Source: Actinomadura luteofluorescens
GTDB lineage: Bacteria; Actinomycetota; Actinomycetes; Streptosporangiales; Streptosporangiaceae
Reading direction: 5' to 3'
Length of the DNA stretch: 64,000 nt
Assembly (NCBI RefSeq): GCF_013409365.1
Contig: NZ_JACCBA010000001.1
Span: 6,014,001-6,078,000, forward strand
The notes beneath the pieces were generated by a model that saw only the letters and a list, made by a program, of their open reading frames with translations, made no database searches and had not been told where the DNA came from. The translations under genes and the position numbers were made by a program. Of the stretch, positions 56,772-64,000 are shown in pieces; within the stretch, counting starts at the first letter, position 1; each line of letters opens with the position of its first letter.

Positions 56772-58121
56772 ATGGCACCCAGCAACGCGTCCCCGGCCGC
56801 ACCGCACGTCACCCGGCGGTCCTTCCTCCGCGGCACGATGGCGCTCGGCGCCGTCGCCGGGCTCGGCGGCACGGGCCTGCTGACGGCCTGCGGGTCCGCC
56901 GACGACGGCGGCTCGCCCAACGACCTCCAGATGCACCACGACGCCGCGGTCGGCCCGCTGTTCAAGCCGTACGTGGACTACTTCAACACCAACTACGCCC
57001 CGCTCAAGCTCGGCACGTCCTACGTCGCGCAGGACTACCTCACCGTGACGAACCAGCAGCTCGCCGGCGGCAACGCGTCCTACGACGTGCTGTTCGCGGA
57101 CGAGGGCTACCTGGAGTCGTGGTCGAAGAACCAGTGGGTGCGCTCCCTCAAGGACCTGCCCGGCCTGGACAAGCTGGTCGCGAACATGAACCCCGGCGTC
57201 GCCGACGCCCTCAAGGGGCCGGACGGCGAGGTCTACGCGCTGCCCTACTTCCAGGGCGCCGAGCTGTTCGCGGTCAACACCGCCCACCTCAAGAAGATCG
57301 ACGCGTCGGCGCCCGCGACCTGGGCGGAGTTCCTGGAGCAGGCGCGGGAGCTGAAGGCCAAGGGGATCAGCCAGACGCCGTACTCGCCGTACTGGATCAA
57401 GTACGCGTTCCTGATGTGGCACCAGTTCGCCGCCGAGGTCGCCTCCGATGGCGGCGGCTCGCTGTTCGACCCGTCCGGGAAGGCGAACCTCGCCGGGAAC
57501 CCCGTCGCGCGCGCCACCCTGGAGCGCTGGCGGACGCTGTACTCCGAGGGGCTCGTCCCCAAGGACCTGTTCACCACCGACTACGGCGGCGTGACGAACG
57601 TCTTCGGCGGCGGCAAGAGCAGCTTCTCGATGCGCTACCAGGCGCAGGTCGTCGGCTGGAGGGACCCCAAGCAGAGCTCGGCGGCCAAGGACATCAAGAA
57701 CGTGCTGATGCCCGGCAAGACCCGCCAGACCCACAGCTTCGGCGCCTACTGGATGCTCTCGTACAACACCGAGGGCGAGAAGAACGCCGGGACGGTCATC
57801 GACTACCTCGGCGGCGCGGGCAAGGACGGCTCGTTCCACGTGCCGAAGAACCTGGTGGCGACCGCGCTCGGGCTCTCCAGCGGCTACAGGAGCGTCGACT
57901 CCGACCCGGCGGTGCTCAAGTCGTGGGCGAAGTGGGCCGACGTGGACGCCCTGACCGGCCAGCTCGCCAAGACCGTGCCGCTCGGCCCCGTCACCACCAA
58001 GACCTGGTACCCCAAGTTCGCCGACATGGCGTGCGCCGTGCTCCAGGAGGTCGTGCTCGGCAAGAAGTCCTCTGACCAGGGGCTCAAGGAGCTGAGCGAC
58101 TTCGCGGGCGCGCAGAAGTAG
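56772..58121 (+). CDS. ABC transporter substrate-binding protein (Tat/lipoprotein)
   Basis: A 449-residue SBP_bac_1-type protein. The N-terminus carries a twin-arginine motif (TRRSFLRGT), a hydrophobic stretch and a lipobox LLTACGS, so it is exported folded and lipid-anchored. Typical blocks are VLFADEGYLESWSKNQWVRS, LPYFQGAELFAVNTAHLKKI, PATWAEFLEQARELKAKG and MRYQAQVVGWRDPK. Start ATG 56772 follows GGAACGGAGC; an ATG at 56733 overlapping the previous stop is possible. The family usually binds sugars, but the operon with a D-aminoacylase points to an N-acyl-D-amino acid or similar solute (inference). Confidence 0.92.
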   Translation: MAPSNASPAAPHVTRRSFLRGTMALGAVAGLGGTGLLTACGSADDGGSPNDLQMHHDAAVGPLFKPYVDYFNTNYAPLKLGTSYVAQDYLTVTNQQLAGGNASYDVLFADEGYLESWSKNQWVRSLKDLPGLDKLVANMNPGVADALKGPDGEVYALPYFQGAELFAVNTAHLKKIDASAPATWAEFLEQARELKAKGISQTPYSPYWIKYAFLMWHQFAAEVASDGGGSLFDPSGKANLAGNPVARATLERWRTLYSEGLVPKDLFTTDYGGVTNVFGGGKSSFSMRYQAQVVGWRDPKQSSAAKDIKNVLMPGKTRQTHSFGAYWMLSYNTEGEKNAGTVIDYLGGAGKDGSFHVPKNLVATALGLSSGYRSVDSDPAVLKSWAKWADVDALTGQLAKTVPLGPVTTKTWYPKFADMACAVLQEVVLGKKSSDQGLKELSDFAGAQK

Positions 58122-58123
58122 CC

Positions 58124-59191
58124 GTGTCCCCGACCCAAGGAAGCGAGCCCGCCGCGGACATGACGACCGAGTCCGACCGGCGCCCGGCGCAGCCACGCCG
58201 GCGACCGGAACGTTCCAGCAAACGACCGCCCCCCACCGCCGCGACCGGCCCCGCCGGACGCAGGGGGCGGTCCGGCCGCACGGGCCGCACCGGCTACGGG
58301 CGGGGTGAGGCGAGGTTCGGCATGGCCATGGCCACGCCGGCCCTGGTCGTCACGCTGCTCCTGCTCGGCTACCCGCTCGTGTACTCGTTCTGGGTCAGCC
58401 TGCACGAGCAGACGCTCGGCAGCCGGGCCCCCGCCCGCTGGGTCGGGATCGACAACTACACCGCCGTCCTCGGCGACCCCGTCTTCCTGCCCTCGCTGAC
58501 CCGCACCGTCCTGTTCGCCGCCGCCGTCGTCCTCGGCACGCTGCTGCTCGGCACGGTGTTCGCGCTCGCCCTGAACCAGGAGTTCCGGGGCCGGTCGGTG
58601 GTGCGGGGCGTGCTGATCCTGCCGTGGTCGCTGTCCCAGATCACGCTGGCGCTGACCTTCGGCTGGATCTTCAACTCAACGTTCGGCCCGCTGAACGGCG
58701 CGCTCCAGCAGGCCGGGGTGATCGACAAGTACGTCGCCTGGTTCGCCTCCGGGCGGGTGGCGCTCACGGTCATGGCGGTCGCGTTCGTCTGGAGCCTGGT
58801 GCCGTTCGCGACGCTGCTCATCCTGGGCGCGCTGCAGACCGTCCCCGAGGACCTGCACAAGGCCGCGCGGATCGACGGGGCCGGGCCGGTCCGCCGGTTC
58901 TTCTTCGTCACCCTGCCCTGGATCCGCGACACCGTGCTCGTGGTGTCCGTGCTCGCCCTGATCAACGCGTTCCTGGCGTTCGCGCTGATCTACATCCTCA
59001 CCGGCGGCGGGCCGGGCACCGAGACGACGCTGCTGTCCTGGTGGGGCTACACCACCGCGTTCCGCGACCTCGACCTCGGCAAGGGCGCGGCGATCTTCTA
59101 CCTGATGACGCTGGCGATGGTGCTCCTCGCCGCGCTGACCGCGCTCGTCATCCGGGGACCCCGCAGGAACCGCGAAGGGAGGACCGCGTGA
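58124..59191 (+). CDS. ABC transporter permease (CUT1-like)
   Basis: A permease of about 355 residues. An unusually long, Arg/Pro-rich N-terminal tail (about 60 residues, for example RRPAQPRRRPERSSKRPPP) comes before the six membrane spans that begin near MATPALVVTLLLLGYPLVYS. The EAA loop is DLHKAARIDGAGPVRRFFFV. GTG 58124 lies 2 bp after the previous stop; ATG 58160 would remove 12 residues and cannot be excluded. The stop overlaps the next gene by 4 bp (GTGA). Confidence 0.9.
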   Translation: MSPTQGSEPAADMTTESDRRPAQPRRRPERSSKRPPPTAATGPAGRRGRSGRTGRTGYGRGEARFGMAMATPALVVTLLLLGYPLVYSFWVSLHEQTLGSRAPARWVGIDNYTAVLGDPVFLPSLTRTVLFAAAVVLGTLLLGTVFALALNQEFRGRSVVRGVLILPWSLSQITLALTFGWIFNSTFGPLNGALQQAGVIDKYVAWFASGRVALTVMAVAFVWSLVPFATLLILGALQTVPEDLHKAARIDGAGPVRRFFFVTLPWIRDTVLVVSVLALINAFLAFALIYILTGGGPGTETTLLSWWGYTTAFRDLDLGKGAAIFYLMTLAMVLLAALTALVIRGPRRNREGRTA

Positions 59192-60075
59192 TCGCCGCCG
59201 GAGACCGCGGGCGCACGGCCAGGAGGATCGCGGTGCGGGCGCTGCGCGCCGGGACCGTCCTGGCGCTGCTGGCGTGGGTGCTGCTGCCGTTCTACTTCCT
59301 GCTGCTGGTGGCGCTGACGTCCCGGGCCGACTCGCTGCGCACCCCGCCGCGGTGGATCCCCGCCATGGACTTCGGCAGCTTCCGGAAGATCCTCGACTCG
59401 GCGTTCAGCTCCGCCCCGCCGAGCAACCCCAGCGACCTGATCGTCCCCGGCATGCAGAACAGCGCCGTCGTCGCGGTCTGCGTCGCCGCCCTCAACATCG
59501 TGATCGCCAGTACGGCGGGCTACGCGTTCGCCCGGTTCCGGTTCCCCGGCTCCCGGACGGTCCCGGGCCTCATGCTCGGCAGCCAGCTCGTCCCGGTGTT
59601 CGCGCTCGTCGTGCCCTTCTACGTGATGCTCCACTCGCTCGGCCTCACCGACACCAGAGCGGGCATCGTCATCGCCCACCTCGGGTTCACGGTGCCGTTC
59701 TCGGTGTGGATGATGCGGGCCTACTTCAACGGGATCCCCGTCGAGGTCGACCGCGCCGCGATGATCGACGGCTGCACCCGCTGGCAGGTCTTCGCCCGCG
59801 TGGTGCTGCCGCTCGCCCGTCCCGGGATCATCAGCGTCGGGCTCTTCTCGTTCATGGTGTCGTGGAACGACTTCCTGTTCGCGCTGGTCCTGAACTCGCG
59901 GACGGACGCGATGCTGATCCAGCCCGCCATCTCCGGGCTCTACAACGTGCGCGAGCAGTCCTTCGGCATCATGGCCGCCGGCACCCTGCTGGCCGCCCTC
60001 CCCACGATGCTGCTCGCCCTCGTCTCGCAGCGGTTCCTCGTACGCGGCCTGACCTCAGGCGTCGGAAAGGTGTGA
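59188..60075 (+). CDS. ABC transporter permease (CUT1-like, second subunit)
   Basis: A 295-residue permease with six hydrophobic segments starting LRAGTVLALLAWVLLPFYFL. The EAA loop appears as VEVDRAAMIDGCTRWQVFAR. It overlaps the preceding permease (GTGA at 59188) and has a good ribosome site (GAAGGGAGG). It forms the heterodimeric channel with the first permease. Only 3 bp separate its stop from the ATPase gene, so unlike the sugar operon at 12-16 kb this importer has a dedicated ATPase. Confidence 0.93.
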   Translation: MIAAGDRGRTARRIAVRALRAGTVLALLAWVLLPFYFLLLVALTSRADSLRTPPRWIPAMDFGSFRKILDSAFSSAPPSNPSDLIVPGMQNSAVVAVCVAALNIVIASTAGYAFARFRFPGSRTVPGLMLGSQLVPVFALVVPFYVMLHSLGLTDTRAGIVIAHLGFTVPFSVWMMRAYFNGIPVEVDRAAMIDGCTRWQVFARVVLPLARPGIISVGLFSFMVSWNDFLFALVLNSRTDAMLIQPAISGLYNVREQSFGIMAAGTLLAALPTMLLALVSQRFLVRGLTSGVGKV

Positions 60076-60078
60076 CGC

Positions 60079-61176
60079 GTGTCCAGTATCGAACTCCGGC
60101 AGGTCACCAAGCGGTTCGGTGACACGCTGATCGTCGACTCGGTCGACCTGACCATCGAGGACGGCAGCTTCACCGTGCTGCTCGGCCCGAGCGGGTGCGG
60201 CAAGACGACCACCCTGAACATGATCTCCGGGCTGGAGGAGGTGTCCTCCGGGGAGATCCTCTTCGACGGCGTGCAGGTCCAGGACGTCCCGCCGCACAAG
60301 CGCGACGTCGCGATGGTGTTCCAGTCGTACGCGCTCTACCCGAACCGCAGCGTGCGGGAGAACATCTCGTTCGCCCTCAAGCTGCGCAAGCTTCCCGCCG
60401 CCGACATCACGGCCCGGGTCGCCGAGGTCGCCGACATGCTCAGCATCGGGGCGCTCCTCGACCGCAAGCCGCGCCAGCTGTCGGGAGGCCAGCAGCAGCG
60501 GGTGGCGCTGGCGCGGGCGATCGTCCGCCGCCCCAACGTCTTCCTGCTGGACGAGCCGCTCAGCAACCTCGACGCCAAGCTCCGCGCCGACATGCGCATC
60601 AGCCTGCGCGAACTGCAACGCGAACTCGGCGGCACCTTCGTGTACGTCACCCACGACCAGGGGGAGGCCATGAGCATGGCCGACCAGGTCGTCGTCATGA
60701 ACGGGGGAGTGGTGCAGCAGGAGGCCCCGCCGCTCGACCTCTACCGGCGGCCCGCGAACCGGTTCGTCGCCGGCTTCGTCGGGACGCCGGGCATGAACTT
60801 CGTGCCGGGCGCGGTGGACGCCGGCGGCTCGTTCGGGCATGGCGACTGGACGGTCCCGATCGGCTGGACGGGCGCGGCCCGGGACGGCCTGACGCTCGGC
60901 GTCCGTCCCGAGGACGTCACCCTGGAGCCGGACGGCCCCGGCGCGGCGGGCCGGGTCCGCCTGATCGAGCGGCTCGGGGTCGAGGCGATCGTCGTGGCCT
61001 CGTTCCCGTCCGGCGACGTCATCGCCCGCGCCGACCCGGACGTCGACCTCGACGCCGGCGCCTCCGTGTCGATGCGCGTCCGTCCCGGGAAGGTCCATCT
61101 GTTCGACTCCGAGAACGGCGACGCGCTCGCGTGGACGCCCGCCCCGGCGGTCGCCAAGGAGGTCCGGAATGCCTGA
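60079..61176 (+). CDS. ABC transporter ATP-binding protein (MalK/UgpC type)
   Basis: A 365-residue ATPase with Walker A LLGPSGCGKTTTLNMI, Q-loop AMVFQSYALYPN, signature LSGGQQQR, Walker B VFLLDEPLSNLD and H-loop YVTHDQGEAM. The ~130-residue C-terminal TOBE/MalK regulatory domain is present (TLGVRPEDVTLEPDGPG, and later VSMRVRPGKVHLFD). GTG start at 60079. It overlaps the aldehyde dehydrogenase by 8 bp. Dedicated partner of the two permeases. Confidence 0.95.
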   Translation: MSSIELRQVTKRFGDTLIVDSVDLTIEDGSFTVLLGPSGCGKTTTLNMISGLEEVSSGEILFDGVQVQDVPPHKRDVAMVFQSYALYPNRSVRENISFALKLRKLPAADITARVAEVADMLSIGALLDRKPRQLSGGQQQRVALARAIVRRPNVFLLDEPLSNLDAKLRADMRISLRELQRELGGTFVYVTHDQGEAMSMADQVVVMNGGVVQQEAPPLDLYRRPANRFVAGFVGTPGMNFVPGAVDAGGSFGHGDWTVPIGWTGAARDGLTLGVRPEDVTLEPDGPGAAGRVRLIERLGVEAIVVASFPSGDVIARADPDVDLDAGASVSMRVRPGKVHLFDSENGDALAWTPAPAVAKEVRNA

Positions 61177-62626
61177 CGAGGTCGCCCTGCGGATCGGGGG
61201 CCGCGCCCGCGCCGCCCACGGGGAGGCGGTCTACGACGCGGTGAGCCCCGCGACCGGGGAGAGGATCGCCTCCGTCGCGCGAGCCGCGGAGTCCGACGTG
61301 GACGCGGCGGTGGCCGCCGCCGCGGAGGCGTTCGAGGCGCACCGCCAGGAGAGCGCGTTCACCCGGGCCGACCGGTGCCACCGGATCGCCGCCCTCGTCG
61401 AGGAGCGCGCCGCGACCATGGCCCGGCTGCTGTCCCTCGAACACGGCAAGCCGGTGGACCAGGCCGAGGCCGAGATCCGGCTGGCCGCCGACGGCTTCCG
61501 GCTCGCCGCCGAGGAGGCCAAACGGCTCGGCGGCGAGACCGTCCCCGCCCGCGACGGCGCCAAGCTCGTGCTGACGACCCGCAAGCCGCGCGGCGTGTTC
61601 GCCGTGATGACCCCCTTCAACTTCCCGGTGAACATCCCCGTGGAGTACCTCGGCCCCCTGCTGGCCTGCGGCAACGCCGTCGTCTGGCGTCCGGCCCCCT
61701 CCATGGCGGCGGTGGCGGGCGCGCTCTACGACTGCATCGAGGACGCCGGCGTCCCGCCCGGCCTGGTCAACCTGATCACCGGCCCCGACCTCGGCCCGGC
61801 GCGGCGCCTGGTGTCCCATCCCGCCGTCAACGGCGTCGGGTTCACCGGCAGCTCGAAGGCGGGCGCCGAGATCGCCCGGCTCGCCGCGGGCAAGGCCCAG
61901 GTGATGGAACTGGGCGGCAACGGGCCGATCGTGGTGCTGCCCGACGCCGACCTGGACCGGGCCGCCCCGGCGATCGCCTCCGCCGCGTTCGCCAACTCGG
62001 GCCAGTCCTGCTCGGCGGCGGGACGCGTCATCGCCGCCGAATCGGTCGCGGCCGAGCTGGAAGAGCGCCTGGTCGAGGAGGCCCGGCGCGAGGTGGTCGG
62101 GTCGCCCTTCGAGGCGGGCACCACCATGGGGCCGGTGCACACGCGCGGCGTGGCCGACGCGATGGCCAGGCACGTCGCCGACGCCCTGGCCCGCGGCGGC
62201 CGGACGGCGTTCGGCGGCGCCCCCCTGCCGGACCGCCCCACCGACCTGTTCTGGCGTCCCACCGTCCTGGTCGGGCTGGACGCGGACGCCGCGGCCCTGG
62301 GCGAGGAGACGTTCGGCCCGCTCGCGCCGGTGCTGCGGGTCGCGGGCGACACCGAGGCGATCCTCGCCGCCGCGAACCGCGGCCGGTACGGGCTGAGCTC
62401 GGCGGTCTTCGGACGCGATCTGGACCGTACCCTGGCGGTGGCCGGCCGGCTCCGCGCGGGACAGGTCACCGTCAACGACACCAGCAACTACTGGGAGCTG
62501 CATCTGCCGTTCGGCGGTGCGCCGGGCACCGACAGCGGGCACGGCCGGCTGGGCGGCCGCTACATCGCGGAGGCCGTCACGGAGATCCAGTCGATCTCCG
62601 TCGACCTGACTCCGCCCTGGCGCTGA
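61169..62626 (+). CDS. NAD(P)-dependent aldehyde dehydrogenase
   Basis: A 485-residue member of the aldehyde dehydrogenase superfamily. Catalytic residues are N151 (MTPFNFPVNIP), E247 (VMELGGNGPIV) and C281 (FANSGQSCSAAGR). GFTGSSKAGAEIARLA is the nucleotide-binding turn. One NAD-binding Lys appears as Arg (VVWRPAPS). It would oxidise an aldehyde released by the D- or L-threonine aldolases encoded across the IclR gene, for example acetaldehyde. Overlap with the ATPase gene shows it belongs to the operon. Confidence 0.94.
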   Translation: MPDEVALRIGGRARAAHGEAVYDAVSPATGERIASVARAAESDVDAAVAAAAEAFEAHRQESAFTRADRCHRIAALVEERAATMARLLSLEHGKPVDQAEAEIRLAADGFRLAAEEAKRLGGETVPARDGAKLVLTTRKPRGVFAVMTPFNFPVNIPVEYLGPLLACGNAVVWRPAPSMAAVAGALYDCIEDAGVPPGLVNLITGPDLGPARRLVSHPAVNGVGFTGSSKAGAEIARLAAGKAQVMELGGNGPIVVLPDADLDRAAPAIASAAFANSGQSCSAAGRVIAAESVAAELEERLVEEARREVVGSPFEAGTTMGPVHTRGVADAMARHVADALARGGRTAFGGAPLPDRPTDLFWRPTVLVGLDADAAALGEETFGPLAPVLRVAGDTEAILAAANRGRYGLSSAVFGRDLDRTLAVAGRLRAGQVTVNDTSNYWELHLPFGGAPGTDSGHGRLGGRYIAEAVTEIQSISVDLTPPWR

Positions 62627-62642
62627 GGCAAAGGAGCCGACG

Positions 62643-64000
62643 ATGAACGATCCGGTGGCGACGGCCACGCACTCCGGCGTGCTGGAGGAGGTCGAGCGGC
62701 GGGTGCTGTGGCTGTCCACGGCGATCGTGCACCACGCCAACCGCGTCCGGCCCAACCCGTCCGGGCTGAAGGTGGGCGGCCACCAGGCGTCCTCGGCGTC
62801 GATCGCGTCCATCATGACGGCGCTGTGGTTCCGCCACCTCGGGCCGCAGGACCGCGTCTCGGTCAAGCCGCACGCTTCCCCCGTCCTGCACGCGATCAAC
62901 TACCTGCTCGGCGAGCTGGACGAGCGGTACCTGACGACGTTGCGCGAGTTCGGCGGGCTGCAGAGCTACCCGAGCCGCACCAAGGACCCCGACCCGGTCG
63001 ACTACTCCACCGGATCGGTGGGCATCGGAGCCACCGCGCCGATCTGGGGCGCGGTCGCCCGCCGGTACGTGGAGGGCGCGCCCGCCGGACGCCAGTACTC
63101 CCTGGTCGGCGACGCCGAACTGGACGAGGGCGCCGTCTGGGAGGCGATCCTCGACCCGGGCGTCGCCGAACTGGGCGAGATCGTGTGGATCGTCGACCTC
63201 AACCGGCAGTCCCTCGACCGCGTCGTGCCGTACCTGGCCGCGCACCGGCTGAAGGGCATGTTCGCCGCCGCGGGCTGGCAGGTGCTGACGCTCAAGTACG
63301 GCCGCCTGCTCACCGAGCTGTTCGACCGCCCCGGCGGCGAGGACCTGCGCGCCCGCATCGACGCGATGCCCAACCCCGAGTACCAGCGCCTCCTGCGCTG
63401 CGACGCCGCCGAACTCCGCGACCGTCTCCCCGGCGGCAGCGAGCCCGTCGCCCGCCTGATCGCGGAACTCGACGACGCCACCCTCCTCGCGGCGCTGCGC
63501 AACCTGGGCGGCCACGACTTCGGCACCCTCGCCGAGGCCTTCGACGCCATCGACGACACCCGGCCGACCGTGATCTTCGCGTACACGGTCAAGGGCCACG
63601 GCCTGCCCAGCGAGGGCCACCCGCAGAACCACTCCTCCCTCCTCACCGCCGACCAGATCGCCGAGCTCGCGCCCCGCCTGGGCGCCGACCCGGACGCCCC
63701 CTGGGCCCGTTTCGACGAAGGGTCGCAGGCCGCCCGCCTGTGCGCCGAAACGGCCGCACGCCTGCGCCGGACCCCCACCGCCCCGCAGGCCCCGCCCCCG
63801 GTGCCGGACGACATCGGCCGCACCCCCAAGGGCACCGCCACCACCCAGGCCGCCCTCGGCCGCCTCCTCCTCGACCTCACCCGCGAGGCCCCCGACGCCG
63901 CCGCCCGAGTCGTCACCGTCAGCCCGGACGTCAGCTCCAGCACCAACCTCGGCGGCTGGGTGAACAAGGCCGGCGTCTGGTCGACCTCCGAACGCCGCGA
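62643..64000 (+). CDS. Transketolase / pyruvate dehydrogenase E1-like enzyme (3' end outside window)
   Basis: The first ~452 residues of a thiamine-diphosphate enzyme of the homodimeric PDH-E1/transketolase-like type. The N-terminus is WLSTAIVHHANRVRPNPSGL, then KVGGHQASSASIASIMTALW, PHASPVLHAINYLLGELDER and GLQSYPSRTKDPDPVDYSTG. The ThDP motif is VGDAELDEGAVWEAI with DLNRQSLDRVVPYL. A Pro-rich linker near residue 385 leads to the second (pyrimidine-binding) domain (ATTQAALGRLLLDLTREAPD), which runs off the window. ATG 62643 follows AAAGGAGC, 16 bp after the aldehyde dehydrogenase. It may decarboxylate a 2-oxo acid made in this pathway. Confidence 0.9.
   Translation, partial: MNDPVATATHSGVLEEVERRVLWLSTAIVHHANRVRPNPSGLKVGGHQASSASIASIMTALWFRHLGPQDRVSVKPHASPVLHAINYLLGELDERYLTTLREFGGLQSYPSRTKDPDPVDYSTGSVGIGATAPIWGAVARRYVEGAPAGRQYSLVGDAELDEGAVWEAILDPGVAELGEIVWIVDLNRQSLDRVVPYLAAHRLKGMFAAAGWQVLTLKYGRLLTELFDRPGGEDLRARIDAMPNPEYQRLLRCDAAELRDRLPGGSEPVARLIAELDDATLLAALRNLGGHDFGTLAEAFDAIDDTRPTVIFAYTVKGHGLPSEGHPQNHSSLLTADQIAELAPRLGADPDAPWARFDEGSQAARLCAETAARLRRTPTAPQAPPPVPDDIGRTPKGTATTQAALGRLLLDLTREAPDAAARVVTVSPDVSSSTNLGGWVNKAGVWSTSERR

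Noticed and set aside
1..64000. CRISPR arrays, tRNA/rRNA genes, prophage or integrase genes
   Set aside because: I looked for repeat-spacer patterns, tRNA-like cloverleaf signals and phage or integrase proteins and saw none. The only mobile gene is the IS5-family transposase.

Overview
This is a very GC-rich (by eye over 70%) actinobacterial chromosome segment. GTG starts are frequent and genes often join through 4-bp ATGA or GTGA overlaps. LuxR-type LAL, PucR, IclR, ArsR and DUF5753 regulators, a complete squalene-to-hopene cluster and a polyester-hydrolase gene suggest a Streptosporangiales/Thermomonosporaceae-like actinomycete (Actinomadura or a relative). That placement is inference; no rRNA or tRNA gene is present to fix it.

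Layout. 1-0.5 kb: the 3' end of an ABC exporter. 0.7-3.7 kb: a minus-strand operon (VOC protein, ArsR repressor, DrrA-like ATPase, DrrB-like permease, SRPBCC protein) preceded by two perfect tandem dyads. 3.8-11.4 kb: a quinone-oxidoreductase-like enzyme, a membrane protein, a small ribbon-helix-helix-like/SRPBCC pair, an apparent in-frame fusion of an ECF sigma factor with the tail of its usual partner protein, an SDR without its active-site pair, a large LAL regulator and an unrecognised 72-residue protein. 12.1-16.4 kb: a sugar ABC importer with a ROK kinase and a DasR-like operator upstream. 16.6-24.7 kb: tandemly duplicated SRPBCC proteins, a second LAL regulator, a PucR-type regulator, a secreted cutinase/PETase-like hydrolase and a methyltransferase. 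25-31 kb: a histidine kinase built from two kinase halves (the first lacks the phospho-acceptor His), a convergent NarL-type response regulator and a MacB-like ABC transporter. 31-37 kb: two SDRs divergent from a PucR regulator, a DUF574 methyltransferase, and a DUF5753 regulator truncated by an IS5-family element whose exact ends and 3-bp target duplication can be read. 37-44 kb: hpnC, hpnD, hpnE, a polyprenyl synthetase, shc and hpnH. 44-50 kb: an NlpC/P60-type secreted protein under a c-di-AMP (ydaO-type) riboswitch, an MFS efflux pump, a MetE C-terminal-domain protein and a BpsA-like protein.

49.7-64 kb: the most system-like part. Two divergent operons meet at an IclR gene. Leftward: IclR, D-threonine-aldolase-like enzyme, aspartoacylase-like enzyme, metallo-beta-lactamase-fold protein, SDR and L-threonine aldolase. 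Rightward: N-acyl-D-amino-acid deacylase, a full ABC importer, an aldehyde dehydrogenase and a transketolase/PDH-E1-like enzyme cut by the window end. Together they read as a pathway that imports and deacylates an N-acyl-D-amino acid (perhaps a beta-hydroxy one), cleaves it and oxidises the aldehyde. A near-perfect 19-bp palindrome between the operons is the obvious IclR operator.

At the level of DNA structure, two inverted copies of a ~175-bp structured repeat lie 15 kb apart. Each sits exactly between two convergent genes and is bordered by the TAG stop codons of both. Several other strong dyads (operators, RBS-masking hairpins, terminators) are listed individually.
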